A DNA stretch of 64,000 bases from Cannabis sativa (lineage: Eukaryota; Streptophyta; Magnoliopsida; Rosales; Cannabaceae). The notes beneath the pieces were generated by a model. That model made no database searches, had not been told where the DNA came from, and saw only the letters and a list, made by a program, of their open reading frames with translations. Position numbers and translations under genes: made by a program. The stretch's first letter is position 1. Each line of letters starts with the position of its first letter. The stretch lies in assembly GCF_029168945.1 (NCBI RefSeq), contig NC_083607.1:36131257-36195256 (forward strand), given 5' to 3'. Below, in pieces: positions 1-10,787 of the stretch.

Positions 1-740
1 TATTTGTTAATTATGATACTTTGTATGGTTCAATTAATAAATATGATAAATGACAATATTATTCAATACTTATTTATAGTTATTAAATAGTTAGAATTGG
101 CATTTAAATGGTTGAATTAGGAAATTGGCATTTTTGAGAAAATCATATACAAAAGTGTTAAAATTGCAAAATTGCAAAAATCAAGGCCCAAATCCACTAA
201 GCCATGGCCGACCACTTTTGTAGGCTTTTTAAGCTGATATTTTCATTATTTTAATGCCAAATAATTCAAACCTAACCCTAGTGGAATGCTATAAATAGAT
301 AGTGAAGGCTTCAGGAAAATTACACTTTCTGAATCAGAAAAACCTGAGCCTTCTCTCTCTTCCTTGGCCGCCACTCTCTCTCTCTCTCTTCTTCCTTTGA
401 ATTTCGAAATTACCTTAGTGATTAGAGTAGTGCCCACACACAGCAAGCAATACCTCAATTATAGTGAGGAAGATCGTGAAGAAAGATCATCAGCAAAGGA
501 GTTTCAGCATCAAGGATTCAGAGAAAGAGATCCAGGTTCAGATCTTGATAATACTCTGCTACAGAAAGGATACAAAGGTTAGAGATTTGAACGGAAGGAG
601 TCATTTAATTCCGCTGCACCCAATGTAAGGTTTCTTAACTTTATATGTGTTTAATTTCATCGTTTTAGAAAGTTCTTATTTAGGATGTTAATAAACATAC
701 TTGTGAGTAGATCTAAGATCCTGATAAAATAATTCCAACA
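1..740 (+). repeat. 5' LTR of element A (3' part only)
   Basis: It matches the tails of the other LTRs in the window (for example 10018-10772 and 19659-20397) and ends in CCAACA just before the primer binding site. By alignment with element B, about 1.14 kb of its 5' side is missing from the window. The TATA-like CTATAAATAG lies at 289-298, followed by a pyrimidine-rich leader with a short CT run near 373-390. Confidence 0.93.
289..298 (+). promoter_or_regulatory. TATA box of element A 5' LTR
   Basis: CTATAAATAG is conserved at the same place in the LTRs of B (10306) and C (27068) and, inverted, in D (24400). It is the likely core promoter for retrotransposon RNA. The transcription start, some tens of bases downstream, is inferred and not visible. 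Confidence 0.7.
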
Positions 741-742
741 AC

Positions 743-755
743 TGGCCTCAGAGCC
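743..755 (+). other. Primer binding site of element A
   Basis: TGGCCTCAGAGCC starts two bases after the LTR end. It is a variant of TGGTATCAGAGCC, the complement of the initiator tRNA-Met 3' end used by most plant copia elements. The TA-to-CC change is shared with element B. Confidence 0.8.
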
Positions 756-3600
756 ATGGTAATTGATTTACTTGCAAGAAATTTGGACTTTAAAACGATT
801 GTTTGTTTGTTTTTGGATGGTATCATGTTGTATTGAGTGTTATTTGATGATTGATTGGTGTTTGTGAATTATCGTTAAAAATAATTGAATATCTGTTTCT
901 CGAATTATTTTTATTGGATAATATGGAAAAAATTAAGCCAGTTACTTTTTTAAAGAACTCAATTTCGATTTAATTTGAATTAGTTATGATTTTTTGAAGA
1001 TTCGAAAAAATCGGAGTTGTGCTGAAATTTTCCTGCGATCGCGAAAACTGTCCGTACAGCTCACAATTTTTTCGTTTTTCTTCGTTTTTTCATGCTTTTT
1101 CATGGAATTAACTTCCGATTTTTTGTGTACTTCTATATTAATATTATTACTATTCCTAATTCAATTCTAATTATCATTTTGAATTAATTTAATATTTTTT
1201 TAAATTTAATTCAAGATATTAGTGTAATTTGAATTTGAAAATAGTTAGTATCTATCTTTTTTGCTTAATAATCTATCTTATTGTTCAATTTGATTATATC
1301 TTATCTTATTTTGAAATTTAAGGTCAGATTTTAAATATTTTTAAATTATTTTTTTTAAATAATTTGACCTTATTTAAAATAAGATAACTATAATCATGTA
1401 ATTTTAAAAGGATGTAAGATATTTTGCTAACTTTTAAATTTTGTTATTTTATTTATTTAAATTACATTTAAAATCTGAAAAAGATATTCATTTATCTTTT
1501 TTAATTTTTTATTTAATTTTTATTTATAAAATAACATTTAAATTTTAAAAGTAGTTAGCAAATTTTGAAATGATATTTAGGTTGGTTGAAACCTAATTTT
1601 TCAAAATTGTAGGTTTAATTTTAAATTTAATTTTTTAATTAAGTTTCGAAATTTTTTATTTTCAAATTTTTCGAAAATTATTTTTTTTATTTAATTAATT
1701 ATTTTCGAAATTATTATTTAATTTAAAATTAAATAAATCCTACATCCAACTATCCCGCTAACCTTGTTGCAGGAGTATGTTTTAGCTTGTGTGTAAGTTT
1801 TCAAAACCTATTATTACTTGATTGCAAATAGCCATGGTTACGTTTTGCCAGATCTAATGATCTGATGGCTTCCTTGGTCAAGATAATAATTTGTAACAGG
1901 TATATTTACAATCTTCTTTCATCTGTGTATGACCTAGCAACATGATAGGACCCATCCAAAGTGTGCCTGTGTGAGCCTATGTGTTTAATTTTATTATAGA
2001 TGCATATAGGTTGTTGTTGCTAAAATAAATTATCATAGTTCTTGATAGAATTTATTTAGGCCCATTTAGTTTTTGGGCCTATTCAATTAATAACAGTTGT
2101 TCATTTTAAGGTTAAATTCCTCTCTTTTGGGCCTTGTGTGAGAGTTGGGAGCCATAGAAGTGGGTACGACATACTGAACCAAGCACCCCCTCACATGAAC
2201 CACCCCAATTGTGAAGGCCCATTTGCCTGATTTGAATAACTGTACTAGGTTAATTACACTAGTTTAACCTAATAAAATTGATTAGCAACATAATTAATTT
2301 CATTTATTTTGAAATTAATTTAAGAAAACCATAGTTTAAAGAATTTAATATTCTAAGCTAAACTATATGTATTTTCTTGTATTTAATTAAATATAGAATT
2401 ATAACCATCTAGATTCTTTCTGAAGCTTAATTTAAATTTTTTATTAAATATTCTTATTTAAGTTGATATTTAGTTATCTACAACTAACCAACTTAAATCT
2501 GAATATCTTTTGGATTTAAAATTTCAAAATTAAGTTGAGGAATTTTAGGCATTGGTTATTAAGATTCTTTAAGATATTTTTTAAGTTAATATCTTTTCGA
2601 ATATTAACATAAAATGGAATATTTTAGATATTTTTTAGGTTAATATTTTTTCGAATATTAACTTAAAATGGAATATCTTCAAATTAAGTGGTTACAACTT
2701 AATTTTAATTTAATTAAATCTGATTTGAAAGATATTTAAGTTGATTTTTTTTAGACTCTTCTAAAACAACTTAAACAAGATATTTTCAATTTTGTTCCAT
2801 TTATTATTCGAATTTAATTAATAATTGAAAATTAATTAAAGTTGATTTTTTATTTAAACCAACTTTGATTTGTAATTTTTCATTATTATATTATGGAACT
2901 TGTTCGATATTTATTCGAATTCATTTTTCGAATTAAATAATAAATGAAAATTAATTGAAGTTGTTTTTTTTATTTAAACAAACTTTAATTTGTAATTTTT
3001 CATTATTATAATATCGAATATTATGATTATACAAAATACATATATATATATATATTTTTAAATAATGAGCTTTTAATCAAAAGATATTCGATCTCCATTG
3101 TTGGTCTTACAATAGTTAAATTTTTTCAATATAACCTCGAGACGCTAGACTTCGTCCCCCTATGGATGATTATTCATTGAACACTTTTAACACCGTAAGA
3201 TTTCATTTGATAAGTGTTTTGTGAGTTTTCGTCTCTATTTAGACTCTCCCCTACGGTGACTACTTAGAGATAAACTCATAAAACATGAAACAATGGTGGA
3301 AGCTCATAAAATGAGAATAACCTTGACTCTCGCCTACCGGACAACGTTGGATTCTCATTTTGATCGAATAAAAGGTTGCTAAAATGTTTAATTTTAGATG
3401 AGCTGACAACTCTATTCAACTAATGTTATCTTTGACTCTCGCCTACCGGGACACTGTATTTCATTATGTTGGAAACCTTAGATAATAAACTATGTTAGAT
3501 TTAGTATTTCTATAACATATGTCATTACTTGTTATTTTCTGAACTTGTGTATGAATTTTGAACCAAAACCTTACTTCTGTTTTATTGATGTGTTGTAGTG
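756..3600 (+). other. Long AT-rich untranslated leader of element A
   Basis: No coding frame is visible in this 2.8-kb stretch. A block at about 1735-2280 is nearly identical to the leader of B and clearly related to that of C, while the AT-rich flanks vary. It contains a nested inverted repeat at 1830-1870 and a long inverted repeat at 3214-3286. Two copies of a motif beginning TTGACTCTCGCC lie at 3323 and 3432. Confidence 0.8.
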
Positions 3601-3690
3601 TCTATAATCCTCTTCCCATTCCACTCCTAGTTAATATCTTAGCAATTGAACTTGAAGTTATAAACTCCTTGTCAGAGTAATACTTCACAT

Positions 3691-6036
3691 ATGCTCATGA
3701 TGGACTTTAAATTCCAGAAATCAGGTAAGCTGGGAATTGTTCACTCTGAAGAGGAAATAGTTCATAACTCCATAAATCCTACTACTTCAAGCTTAGTTGA
3801 GAAGATAAGAGAAAGTGATTCCACTTCCTCAAGTTATACTTCACAACAAAATGAACTAGCAAGAACAACAATTAACAAACGAATAAGCAGTAATGCTTTA
3901 GTCTTCGAATCATGTGTGTTAGAGAATGATAAATCCATTTGGATTCTTGATGCTGGGTCTATAAACCATGTAAGTTGTTCATTACAATTGCTTGATAATT
4001 GGAATTATTTGAAATCTGGAGAGTTGAAACTTAAAGTTGGTAATGGCAAAATGGTTTCGGTTAGAGCTAGAGGAAAAGCCAAACTCAAGTTTCAAAACAG
4101 AATTTCGGAATTAGACAATGTCTTATACATTCCCAATTTTAGTAGAAACTTGGTTTCTGTTTCATGCTTACAATTGCAACAATACAAATTAGATTTTTCG
4201 GATTCTGGTTCTACCATTTCTCGAAATGACATTCAGATTTGTGTTGCATCCATGGAACAGGGGCTTTATGTTCTTAGACCAGAAACACCATTTGCCCTAC
4301 ATAACGAACTTTTTAAAGTAACTAAACCTAGAAACCACAAAAAGCAAAAGATCGTTGATGATAATGAAACATATCTATGGCATTTACGTTTGGGTCACAT
4401 TGGCTATGACAGACTAAACAGGCTAACCAAAGACGGTCCATTGAAAAATGTCGTCTTAGGTGAATTACCTGTTTGCGAATCTTGCCTAGAAGGAAAGATG
4501 ACCAAACGTTCTTTCTCTGGAAAGGGAGAGCGTGCCAAACAACCCCTAGGGTTAGTACATTCTGATGTCTGCGGACCTTTGAATGTCAAAGCCCGAGGTG
4601 GTTATGAGTACTTTGTCACTTTCATTGACGATTACTCTAGATATGAACATATTTACCTTATGCATAAGAAATCTGAAACATTTGCAAAGTTTCAAGAATT
4701 TCACGCATTGGCTCAAAACCAATTAGGTAAACAATTAAAGATCTTGCAAACTGATAGGGGTGGAGAATATATGGATATGCAGTTCAAAGATCATTTAATT
4801 GAACTTGGAATTGAATCCCAATTAACCGCCCCTAGCACTCCACAACAAAATGGAGTGGCAGAAAGACGGAATCCCACGCTTTTGGAAATGGTTAGGTCCA
4901 TGCTTAGTTTTTCAACTCTACCTACGTCCTTCTGGGGATATGCAATTCAGATGGAAACCGACATTTTAAATGTTGTTCTATCTAAATCAATCCCTAAGAC
5001 ACCCTTAGAACTATGGATTGGTCGTACACCTAGTTTACGCCATTACGATATCTGGGGGTGCCCTACTCATGTCTTAAGAAAGAAAGACGGCAAACTTGAG
5101 TCACGAACTGAAGTTTGTATGTTTGTCGGTAATTCTAAAGAGACTAGGGGTGGACTATTTTATAGTCACAAGGATGATAAAGTGTTTGTCTCTACAAACG
5201 CAACTTTCCTTGAAGATGACTATATTAAGAATTTCAAATCACAAAGTAAAGTAGTGTTGGAGGAAATGCTTTCAGATATAAGTCATTCCAATGTTCCGTT
5301 CTCTTCCACACGTGAAGAGGACAATCCCACTCCCTCAGTTGAACAAACTGAGAAATCTACTACTAAAGTTTCTGTTCAGAAGATCACCGCACCTCGTCGT
5401 AGTGGGAGGGTTTCAACAAAACCTGCTCGTTATGGCTTGGATGGTGAAATCAATATGGTCGTAGGTGACGGTATTGAAGACGATCCATTAACCTATAAAC
5501 AGGCAATGGCTAGTCCGCAACGAAAACGATGGTCGTCCGGCATGGATTCAAAAATGGATTCCATGAAAAAGAACAAAGTCTGGGAATATGTAGACGCACC
5601 TGACGACTATCATCCGATAGGATGCAAGTGGGTTTACAAGAAGAAAAGAGGAGCTGGAGGCGAAGTCGAAACTTTTAAAGCTAGACTTGTAGCCAAGGGT
5701 TATACCCAAAGAGAAGGCGTGGACTATGAGGAAACTTTTAGTCCTGTTGCCATGCTCAAATCCATCCGAATTCTTCTCTCCATAGTTGTTGCTTTCGATT
5801 ATGAAATATGGCAAATGGATGTCAAGACTGCCTTCCTTAATGGGGTACTTGAAGAAACCATCTATATAGAGCAACCAGAAGGTTATGGTCTTCCTGGGCA
5901 GAAAAAGAAAGTTTGCAAATTAAATAGGTCTATTTATGGACTTAAGCAAGCTTCTCGCTCATGGAACAAAAGGTTTGATGAAATCATCAAGACCTACGGC
6001 TTTCTTCAGAATGAAGATGAACCTTGTGTTTACTAA
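3691..6036 (+). pseudogene. Element A copia polyprotein: protease, integrase and N-terminal RT
   Basis: The frame encodes about 780 residues of a copia polyprotein. The zinc knuckle is missing. The protease motif is changed to LDAG (normally D-S/T-G). Then follow the integrase zinc-binding region (WHLRLGH, CESCLEGK), the DDE core with HSDVCGP, TDRGGEY and NGVAERRN, and the start of RT with [10 protein letters not shown] and SIYGLKQAS. The frame stops at 6036, where the related element C encodes glutamine. Only a few residues of the gag N-terminus can be read just upstream, out of frame. Family and domain order are secure; the protein cannot be full length. Confidence 0.92.
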
Positions 6037-6569
6037 CTCAAGGAAGACCAAATAGTAGTATTCCTTGTCCTTTATGTTGATGACATTTTGATTATTGGAA
6101 ACAATGTCAAGAAAATGACTCACATCAAGGAATGGCTCAACACTCAATTCGATATGAAAGATTTGGGTGACGCAGCCTATGTTCTTGGTATTCAGATTAT
6201 TAGAAACCGGAAGAACAGATCTCTTGCTCTCTCTCTCAAACAACCTACATAGACAAAGTCTTAGAGAGATTCTCCATGAACAACACCAGTGGGGCAAACA
6301 TGCCTTCTAGATATGGTATTCGTCTATCTAAGGAACAGTCTCCGACTGATCCTCAAGAGATATAGGACATGGCGAAAATTCCCTATGCCTCTGCAGTTGG
6401 AAGTCTAATGTATGCAATGTTATGCACTAGACCTGACATCTGTTATGCTGTTGGAATCGTGAGCAGGTATCAGTCTAATCCAGGACAAGAACATTGGAAT
6501 GCAGTTAAGTATATTTTGAAATACTTAAAGAGTACAAGGAATCTTGTGTTAGTCTACAAGGGTGGTGCT
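6037..6569 (+). pseudogene. Element A RT C-terminal part (broken)
   Basis: Reading resumes directly after the stop, with the RT catalytic motif YVDD at about 6076-6087. A 2-bp CT gain near 6233, relative to element C, shifts the frame. A TAG follows at about 6363. The region after that reads as the RT-RNase H connection (LMYAMLCTRPDICYAVG). It ends where the hAT element at 6570 interrupts the RNase H region. Confidence 0.88.
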
Positions 6570-7683
6570 TAGGAATGGCAAATGGGGCGGGTCTGCCCCG
6601 CCCCGCTTCTGACCCGCCCCGCCCCGACAAGCTATTTCCCCGCCCCGCCCCGCCCCGATTACCTTAAAAAATTAATTGGGTCTGACCCGACCCGACCCAA
6701 TTGGGTCGGGTTTGACCCGACCTTTTTTTTTTTTTTTTGTAAATTTACTTCTTCAAATTTTATTTTATAAGAGACTTTATAAGTTAAGAGAATAATAATT
6801 TTGTTTTGGTAAAGTCCCACATGGATTACAAACTATATATAGTGGTTATACTATAGGTTATAAATAACATATTCTTCATTTACTTTAATATTATTATAAT
6901 TTAAATATTATTTCTTAACAACTAATTATAATTTAAATATTATTTCTATTTATAATCGTCCCAATTTTGAACCAAAATTATTTATAGCAAAATTGAGATT
7001 AATTTTATAGAAGTTATATTATATCTATAAAGACATATTTTAAAGTAATTTGACATCATAAAAAATTATAACTTATACATATTTGTAAATTTTACAAATT
7101 TGTAGACTTTTTATACATATTTACAAATAATATTAGTAAAAAAAATAATCTATTGTATTTGAAATTAATTACTTTTAATATAAATTAAAAAAAACTAAAC
7201 ATAGTTAAAAATATATTACAAAAGATAATTATTATTAACACCTTATGTTTCACAGAATATTATGTTTTATTAATATTTTTTAAGAAGCCTTGGCCATGGA
7301 TTAATTAACATTTGTGGGGAATCTAATCTCTAATAAAGCCATGATAGAAGAGAACAATATATACATATAAATATATACACACACTGTTAAGTAAATAATG
7401 ATCCCCTAATTCAATATATATGTACATAATCTGCTAATTAATTAATATTTGCGTTTGGGTTGGGAACCAATGGATGAATGCAGAGTAGTAAATATTTTTT
7501 TATTTTTTTTTTAAGTTATTGCATTAGCGGATCGGGTCATCCCCGACCCGAAAAAAACCTAACCGGGGCGGGGCGGGGCGGGGCAAAGACCCGAATATCG
7601 ATTCGATTCTACCGGGGCGGGACTGCCCCATCGGGTCGGGGCCCCGATCCGATCCGCGAAAAAACCCCAATTTGCCATTCCTA
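6570..7683. mobile_element. Non-autonomous hAT-like DNA transposon in element A
   Basis: The ends are inverted copies of TAGGAATGGCAAAT. The element is flanked by the perfect 8-bp duplication GTGGTGCT at 6562-6569 and 7684-7691. An 8-bp duplication is the hAT signature, and the empty site is seen in element C near 33291. Both subterminal regions are packed with GC-rich motifs of the type CCCCGCCCCG and GACCCGACCC, while the centre is AT-rich. No transposase is encoded in its 1,114 bp. Reading the boundary as a 9-bp duplication (Mutator-like) is possible but fits the inverted repeat less well. Confidence 0.85.
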
Positions 7684-8152
7684 GTGGTGCTTTAAATCCC
7701 ATAGGCTACACTGATTCAGATTTCCAGGCAAGTCTTGAAGATAGGAAATCTACATCTGGGATGGTGTTTACTCTTAGGGGTGGAGCAGTGGTTTGGAGAA
7801 GTGCTAAAAAACCGCGATATCAGACTCAACTATGGAAGCTGAATACATAGCTGCAGCCGGAGCTGCTGAAGAACTTGTCTGGCTAAGAAAGTTCTTCACC
7901 AGCATAGGTGTTGTTCCTGGAATGGAAAAGCCTCTGGTCTTACTTTATGATAACAATGGAGCAATAGCAAATAGTAAAGAACCTCGAAGCCACAAGAGAA
8001 GCAAACACATTGAAAGGAAGTATCACATTATCAGAGAATACGTGGCAAGAGGGGATGTACTAGTTGAGAAAGTTGACACAGAGGACAACCTAGCTGATCC
8101 ATTTACCAAAGTCCTGGCCGTGACAGCCTTTGAAAGCACCGTCAGAATTTAG
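7684..8152 (+). pseudogene. Element A RNase H and polyprotein C-terminus
   Basis: The RNase H domain continues after the hAT insertion with GYTDSDF, MEAEYIAA and YDNNGAI acidic motifs. It ends in the copia C-terminal pattern SKHIERKYHIIREYV and NLADPFTK. A 1-bp loss near 7810 and another near 8130, relative to element C, break the frame. The polypurine tract and 3' LTR follow directly. Confidence 0.88.
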
Positions 8153-8190
8153 GATTAATTGATATGTACTAATTAGTTTTATATTAGTGC

Positions 8191-8201
8191 AAGTGGGAGT
8201 T
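8191..8201 (+). other. Polypurine tract of element A
   Basis: AAGTGGGAGTT lies directly before the LTR start TGTTAGG. The same tract precedes the 3' LTRs of B (17271) and C (33799). It would prime plus-strand DNA synthesis. Confidence 0.85.
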
Positions 8202-8874
8202 TGTTAGGTTTTATGCCCTAAATAAAACTCCATTTCAATGTAATCTATTTTATTCAACATCAATAAAGAAACAGAAGTATTTTTCATTCATTTGTGTATG
8301 TTTTGGTTCACTTTATCAATTGCTTTTCTATTTGATTTATAAATTTATCTTAAACCCTTTTCACATACTTGATCATGTTTATTGTGTTGTCATCACATTG
8401 GAAAGTAAACATGACTATGTGAATAAAGTTTCCTAGATTTATCAGACACAGGGTTTTACTGATATGATAATCTACAACAAGAGTTTACTTGGAGAAATAC
8501 TATGTTCTTTCCAAAACATTGGTTAAAGTAAAGCTCAGGTTGGATGCATGGAGTATGCATCGGAAGGGACCGATATTGAACTTTGACTTAGATTTAATTA
8601 AACTTACCGTAAAATCTATTCAAGTCAATATCACCAAGTTGATCCTAGATCAAATGTTCTTAATCCTGTTATGATTATGCTCAATCTTGAAAGGCTATTC
8701 GTGTTCTTTGATTTGTTAGTTAAGCCTACTTTTAGGTCAGGGTGATACGTACATTTTGGGAACACGGTAGTGCAATTGAGTGGGAGAGCTAGCATAAACA
8801 TGGAATATATAGCTTCTATCTGGCGAATAGTAAGCAAAGGATGATCTCCTTCGAGCTTGACCAAAGGAACATAA
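8202..8874 (+). repeat. 3' LTR of element A, left part
   Basis: It begins TGTTAGGTTTTATGCCC, the family LTR start with a G-to-A change. It stops at 8874, where element B was inserted. Its last five bases, CATAA (8870-8874), are the target duplication of B. Confidence 0.92.
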
Positions 8875-10772
8875 TGTTGGGTTTTATGCCCTAAATAAAA
8901 CTCATTTCAATATAATCAGATTTACTTATTAATATAGATCAGAAATAACATTTAATGTTGCATGGTTCACATGATTTATTTCATGATTATATGTACATAA
9001 TGTATAAATTCATCTGAAACCCTTTTCACATACTTGATCCTGTTTATTGTGCCGTCAACACATTGGAAAGTAAACATGACTGTGTGAATAAAGTTTCCTA
9101 GATTTATCAGACACAGGGTTTTACTGATATGATAATCTACAACAGAGTTTACTTGCATTTGGAGAAGTGCTATGTTCTTTCCAGAGCATTGGTTAAAGTA
9201 AAGCTCAGGTTGGATGCATGGAGTATGCATCGGAAGGGACCGATATTGAACTTTGACTTAGATTTAATTAAACTTACCGTAAAATCTATTCAAGTCAATA
9301 TCGCCTAGTTGATCCTAGATCAAATGATCTTAATCCTGTTATGATTAGGCTCAATCTCGAGAGGCTATTCGTGTTCTTTGATTTGTTAGTTAAGCCTACT
9401 TTTAGGTCAGGGTGATACGTACATTTTGGGAACACGGTAGTGCAATTGAGTGGGAGCGCTATCATAAACATGGAATCTATAGCTTCTATCTGGCGAATAG
9501 TAAGCAAAGGATGATCTCCTTCGAGCTTGACCAAACGAACATAAATGGTGGAGTACTCATTTCACATAAGCTGAAATATCATTTATACGGGGTCAAGTGT
9601 TTTAAGGAATAAATACATTGTAGGGTGTAACGGTAATTTAATCCCTTTACAGTGTAGATCATTCATATAGAGGATCATTGATCACATTAGGATTATAACA
9701 ATGGATAACTAATGATGTGTCTATATGGTGGAACATATAGAGCATTCTATATACTGAGAGTGCAATTCTAAGTTCTATGCGTGGATTCAACGAAGAATTA
9801 ATAAGTTAGTGAATTTTAGTGCTAAATTCTTGATCTACTTATTGGAAGCTCGGTTATATAGACCCATGGTCCCCTCACTAGTTGAGATAATATTGCTTGT
9901 AAGACTCATGTAATTGGTTTTGATTAATCAATTATAATTCTCAAATTAGACTATGTCTATTTGTGAATTTTTCACTAAGTAAGGGCGAAATTGTAAAGAA
10001 AGAGTTTATAGGGGCATATTTGTTAATTATGATACTTTGTATGGTTCAATTAATGAATATGATAAATGACAATATTATTTAATAATTATTTATAGTTATT
10101 AAATAGTTAGAATTGGCATTTAAATGGTTGAATTAGGAAATTGGCATTTTTGAGAAAATCAGATACAAAAGGTGTTAAAATTGCAAAATTGCAAAAAGCA
10201 AGGCCCAATCCACTAAGTGTATGGCCTGCTACTTTTGTAGGAAATTTAAACTGATATTTTCATTATTTTAATGCCAAATAATTCAAACCTAACCCTAGTG
10301 GAATGCTATAAATAGATAGTGAAGGCTTCAGGAAAATTACACTAAAATTTTCTATTTTTCCTTCAGAGAAAAACCTGAGCCTTTCTCTCTCCCTATCTTT
10401 AGCTGCCACTTCTTCTTTCTCTTCCCTCTTGAAATTTCGAAATTTCTTAGTGTATGAGTAGTGCCCACACACAGCAAGTGATACCTCAATCATAGTGAGG
10501 AAGATCGTGAAGAAAGACTTTCAGCAAAAAGGAGTTTCAGCATCAAAGATTCAGAGAAAGAGATCCAGGTTCAGATATTGATAATGCTCTGCTACAGAAA
10601 GGAATCAAGGGCTAGATATCTGAACGGAAGGAATCATTTAATTCCGCTACACCCAATGTAAGGTTTCCTAAACTTTATGTGTTTATTTCATCGTTTTAGA
10701 AAGTTCATATTTAGGGTGTTAATAAACATACTTGTGAGTAGATCTAAGATCCTGGTAAAATAAATTCCAACA
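8875..10772 (+). repeat. 5' LTR of element B
   Basis: It begins TGTTGGGTTTTATGCCC and ends CCAACA. The TATA box CTATAAATAG is at 10306-10315. It is nearly identical to 17282-19180. Confidence 0.96.
10306..10315 (+). promoter_or_regulatory. TATA box of element B 5' LTR
   Basis: CTATAAATAG occupies the position conserved in all LTRs of this family and is followed by a pyrimidine-rich stretch. Promoter role is inferred from family position. Confidence 0.7.
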
Positions 10773-10774
10773 AC

Positions 10775-10787
10775 TGGCCTCAGAGCC
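10775..10787 (+). other. Primer binding site of element B
   Basis: TGGCCTCAGAGCC follows two bases after the LTR end and is identical to that of element A, a tRNA-Met-type site. Confidence 0.8.

Noticed and set aside
246..582. Small frames on both strands inside LTRs, repeated at 10263, 18670, 19903 and 20021
   Set aside because: They recur only because the LTR recurs. They cover TATA box and leader DNA and vary in length between copies, so coding is unlikely.
8631..9534. Minus-strand frames of 77-84 codons in LTRs, repeated at 17383 and 17702
   Set aside because: They are LTR sequence read backwards; no start or composition supports a gene.
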